This document shows positions 61,091 through 64,000 of a stretch of 64,000 bases of DNA, one piece after another. The DNA lies in contig NC_081405.1 of assembly GCF_030272615.1 (NCBI RefSeq), forward strand, positions 159,856,317 to 159,920,316, in the 5' to 3' direction. Source of the DNA: Cryptomeria japonica. Its lineage: Eukaryota; Streptophyta; Pinopsida; Cupressales; Cupressaceae. The first letter of the stretch is position 1. Each line of letters starts with the position of its first letter. Under the pieces are notes generated by a model. The model saw only the letters and a program-made list of their open reading frames with translations. It did not search any database and had not been told where the DNA came from. The position numbers were made by a program, and so were the translations under genes.

Positions 61091-62897
61091 TGTAGTCACA
61101 TAAATCTGTCCACTTAATTAAATGAATACTTAGTATTTATTTGATTATTTAACCATCAATTAATAATTAATTAAATTAATATTTAATTAATTCATCTTAA
61201 CCCTCTTCTCCTATTAATTAAATAAATTATTCAATTTATTTGATTTAATTCACTTAACCAAATTCAGACCATTAATTAAATAAATAAATCATATTTATTT
61301 AATTAAATATTCTCTCACATTTAAATAAATAAATTAATATTTATTTAAATCCCCCAAAAATCCCACCTCTCACATTTAAATAAATTAACATTTATTTAAA
61401 TCACCTTTATCCTCCACCCACTTGCATTTTCCTACAAATGCAAGTTGCACAATTATTTTAAATAAATAATTTATTTAAATCACCTTTATCCTCCACCCAC
61501 TTGTATTTTCCTACAAAAGCAAGTTGCACAACTATTTTAAATAAATTATTTATTTAAAATCCTATTTATCCTCACCCACTTGAAACCTTTAATGGTTTCC
61601 CTTAAAGTATTCAAACTTGATGGCTTTAAAGTCTTCAAACTTGATGGCTTCCTTCTATAGTCTTCTTAAGACTTTAATGGTTTTCCTTAAAGTCTTCAAG
61701 CCTTTAATGGTTTCCCTCAAAGTCTTCAAGCATTTTAATGCTTTATCTTCATTTTTCTCATTTAAATAAATTAATATTTATTTGAATATTTATCCAAATG
61801 CAAATTACACCATTTAATTGAAATAAATGATTTTATTTTAATTGAAAATACCAAAATTTCTCCCACTTGCATTTTCCTACAAAATCCACTTGTATGCCTA
61901 AACCCCTTCTAGATTCTTCTAAACCCTTCCTAATTAGCCTAATCCATCCCCTAAATATTGTCACATTCCTAAGCAAATTGGAGTCACTTCTCAAAGACTC
62001 CAAAGTCTTTGAAAAGCAATTAATGCTTTGTGTGTTCAACAAATTAACCCTCAAAGTCTTGGATAACCTTTGAAAGCTTCCAACCTTCAACCACTTAATC
62101 CCCAAAGTCTCCAATAACCATTAATGGTTAATTCAACCCTCCCACATGGTTAAAACATTTGTTTTGACTCAACCTCTACCCAACCCAAAGGTCTCATCAG
62201 GCCATTAATGCTTTGACCATGATTATCTCTTAAACATTTGCACAAAGGTTTATCCTTGGATTAACTCTTAATCCAGTGGGTAATCTTAATTTAGACTTGA
62301 CCCTTGCCTTCTAGATAACCATGAGGTCTTCTCAGGCCTTTAATGCCTCCAACCTCTTCTCTCAACCCAATCCTATGTTGAAACTTGTCACCATTTTATT
62401 GGTGCCAATTGTGCACATGGATCCCCAACTTTCAATCCTAACCCTTGTTAAGATTGCTCAATCTTAACCCTTCATTTCCCTATTTCTTCTATAAATAGAA
62501 CCCTTCTCCTCAAGCAAAAGGAGAAGCATTTTAGAGTATTGTTGTTATACTAGCATTAGCATAGAGCTTTTTCATAGCATCACTATCTATTCTTGCATAG
62601 TATTTGCTTATCATATTCAACCATCTTGAATCTCCATATGGCATCCATGGCTAGTGCTAAAAGCTGAGAGCTACACTCATTTGGGACTTGGAGAGGAGAG
62701 GAACAAGGGAGGAGCAACTATGAGCATCTTGATTAGCTATTTCATTCTATGTTTATATGCTTTCTATTTCATGCTTAATATCTCTCTTGATATGCCTGTT
62801 TAGGATAATCTTTTGTTGCTAACACTAACGTTTGTTTCTTGTGCTCTTGTGTGTGTTGCCATCAAACAGATTTTCTAATCCTTTTTGCAGAGCATCA
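61091..62897 (+). repeat. 3' LTR of the young gypsy element
   Basis: Same length as the 5' LTR and identical except A at 62552 for G at 49771, by line-by-line reading. CCAGG follows at 62898-62902. Confidence 0.97.
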
Positions 62898-62902
62898 CCA
62901 GG

Positions 62903-62955
62903 ATTTTTTGTATCCGCATCCCACGGGCAATATTTTCCCATAAGTTGCCAATAAA
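62903..62955 (+). other. End of the outer gypsy interior
   Basis: Fifty-three bases between the young gypsy insertion and the presumed 3' LTR of the outer element. Before the insertion this followed directly on 48291-48309. No clear polypurine tract is visible, which weakens the LTR assignment to its right. Confidence 0.4.
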
Positions 62956-64000
62956 TGTAGACTTTCGTCTACCGTGCCCCTTTTGACGAGTTGGTTTTAA
63001 TTTTCCCTCGATCAAAGTTCTATTTTTGCTTCCTCGCGTCTTCCACATGGTGACATAGCTTGCGTTGTTTGAGCTCTCTTTTTCCCATTGCCAAGAAGTA
63101 GAGAGATGTTGACGCATGGCAAGTTGCCTTGCCGCTCTCTATTGGTGGGCCTGCATCTCTAAAAGGTGTTTGCATTCGTGTCACATGGCAGATCCTCTTG
63201 AGGCATCTTATGTAGTTTTGTTTCATCCCCAAGACGCTACCTCCTACTACCATATTGCATTTGAAGAAACCATCGGGCGACCTTAGTATGTTTTTCGAGG
63301 TAGTGGGGCATTTGTCGCCAATAGCATGCGATTAAGTAATGGTTGCGGGTTCTTCCATTTTGATCTATCATTAGGAGATTTGGTGGCAATTGTGCTAGAG
63401 GTTGAATTTATCTTAATCCAGCTTCTAATCAGGCCTTTTGTGGTTACTAACAATGCTACCAACTGTGCTTTTGGTTTTGGTTTTCTCTATATTTTATCCG
63501 TCAAGTCATTGGTTTCTTCTTATTTTAAGTAATATTTTTTGCTCTTGTGGAGGTTCAGAATTTTGAGAAGAATTATAGACAATTGTTGTGGAATTACGCC
63601 TTTAATTTATGATTATACTTCTAAGACTATGATAATTAAATTGTGCCTTCGACCTTTATGATCACTATATTTCAGTGTGCAAGGACATCTTTCTATGCAT
63701 TTTGTAATTCCGTGCAACTTCACGAATATATGTTGTAAGAATCTACAGATGAAACTATCTTTTGACCTTGTTATCTAGTGGATGAATGGCATTTGTTGCT
63801 TTATGTTAAATGGACTATTGTTTATTTTTCAATCTTGATTTTCTGGGCATGTAGACTATTGAAAGGGCCTCAGAGCTGCACATATGTGAGCTTTTCTTTG
63901 TGCTTGTAGTATTCTAAAATCATCTTAGCACATCACTATAGAATAGTTTTGCTTTAAGTTTTCCTTCTTCCCCTTTTATCCCCCCTGTATGAAGAGTTGG
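62956..64000 (+). repeat. Presumed 3' LTR of the outer gypsy element, cut by window end
   Basis: It begins TGTAGACTTTCGTCTACCG and is collinear with 27652-28610. It contains ~110 bases (about 63220-63320) absent from the left copy. Sequence is still homologous at the last base of the window, so the true end lies outside. Divergence is clearly higher than in any other LTR pair here. Confidence 0.75.

Larger units (their letters stand above)
48310..62897 (+). mobile_element. Young Tat-type Ty3/gypsy element with intact pol and no gag
   Basis: It is 14,588 bases. The LTRs (48310-50116 and 61091-62897, both 1,807 bases) differ at one position only, G at 49771 against A at 62552. A perfect CCAGG duplication flanks it (48305-48309 and 62898-62902). 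A primer site and a purine tract are in place. The only long coding frame is an intact 1,947-codon protease-RT-RNase H-RNase H-integrase polyprotein. No gag frame exists in the 2.7-kb leader. It is inserted 76 bases downstream of the copia element, close to the presumed 3' LTR of the outer gypsy element. Confidence 0.95.
27652..64000 (+). mobile_element. Outer Ty3/gypsy element of Tat type, hosting two later insertions
   Basis: The 5' LTR (27652-28711) is homologous to 62956-64000, which I take as the 3' LTR running off the window. Between them lie a primer site, gag, PR, a second RNase H, RT, RNase H, integrase, an antisense ORF and a sense accessory gene. Removing the copia (40403-48233) and the inner gypsy (48310-62897) with one target duplication each leaves roughly 13 kb plus the 3' LTR, a normal size for Tat elements. 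All genes are decayed. The LTRs differ strongly, including a ~110-base length difference, and no clear polypurine tract precedes 62956. It therefore remains possible that the right-hand copy belongs to another insertion of the same family. Confidence 0.7.

Noticed and set aside
63020..63253. Minus-strand frames in the right end
   Set aside because: Inside the presumed LTR; the collinear 5' LTR does not preserve them.

Overview
The window is a piece of a large, repeat-dominated seed-plant nuclear genome, most likely a conifer. No host gene, rRNA or tRNA gene was recognised. Nearly all of it is plant transposable elements stacked inside each other. The conifer guess rests on the density of old Ty3/gypsy and Ty1/copia elements, the LTR style (CCGGTT-rich, ending in a C-run and TTCATCA, followed by a TTGGTATCAGAGC primer site) and the absence of genes. 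It is an inference; no species-diagnostic sequence was seen.

Layout. 67-3694 (minus) is a three-exon gene for a DDE-like DNA-transposon transposase with one premature stop; a cluster of TTCGaGCGAA-like motifs lies just upstream. 4850-5640 is a truncated copia-type LTR. 6442-7284 is an unrecognised decayed ORF. 8380-11786 (minus) and 13987-18405 (plus) are decayed copies of one family of long accessory proteins, separated by a three-copy ~452-bp tandem array and a two-copy 168-bp array. 18531-23656 (minus) is a copia element with both LTRs whose interior kept only the gag start and RT-RNase H. 24426-27645 (minus) is an hAT transposase relic split by a solo copia LTR.

From 27652 to the window end runs one old Ty3/gypsy element of Tat type. 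It has a 5' LTR, gag, protease, a second RNase H lying upstream of RT, RT, RNase H, integrase, an antisense ORF with its own TATA box, and a long sense accessory gene. The 3' LTR starts at about 62956 and runs off the window. Two younger elements sit 76 bp apart inside it. The first is a 7.8-kb copia-type element (40403-48233, TSD TATTG) with gag and a single ~1,130-codon unknown ORF but no pol. The second is a 14.6-kb Tat-type gypsy element (48310-62897, TSD CCAGG) with an intact 1,947-codon pol, no gag, and LTRs differing at one base in 1,807.

Relative ages by LTR divergence read by eye: inner gypsy (1 difference) younger than the copia with the long ORF (about 5%), younger than the 18.5-kb copia (roughly 8-10% over the part compared), younger than the outer gypsy (clearly more, with a ~110-bp length difference). 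Decay is mostly by in-frame nonsense, typically TAG or TAA where a Gln codon is expected, which suggests deamination of methylated cytosine. The most unusual items are the gag-less but recently inserted pol element, the pol-less copia with its long ORF behind an internal TATA box, the swapped order of the second RNase H in the outer element, and the accessory-protein family present three times.
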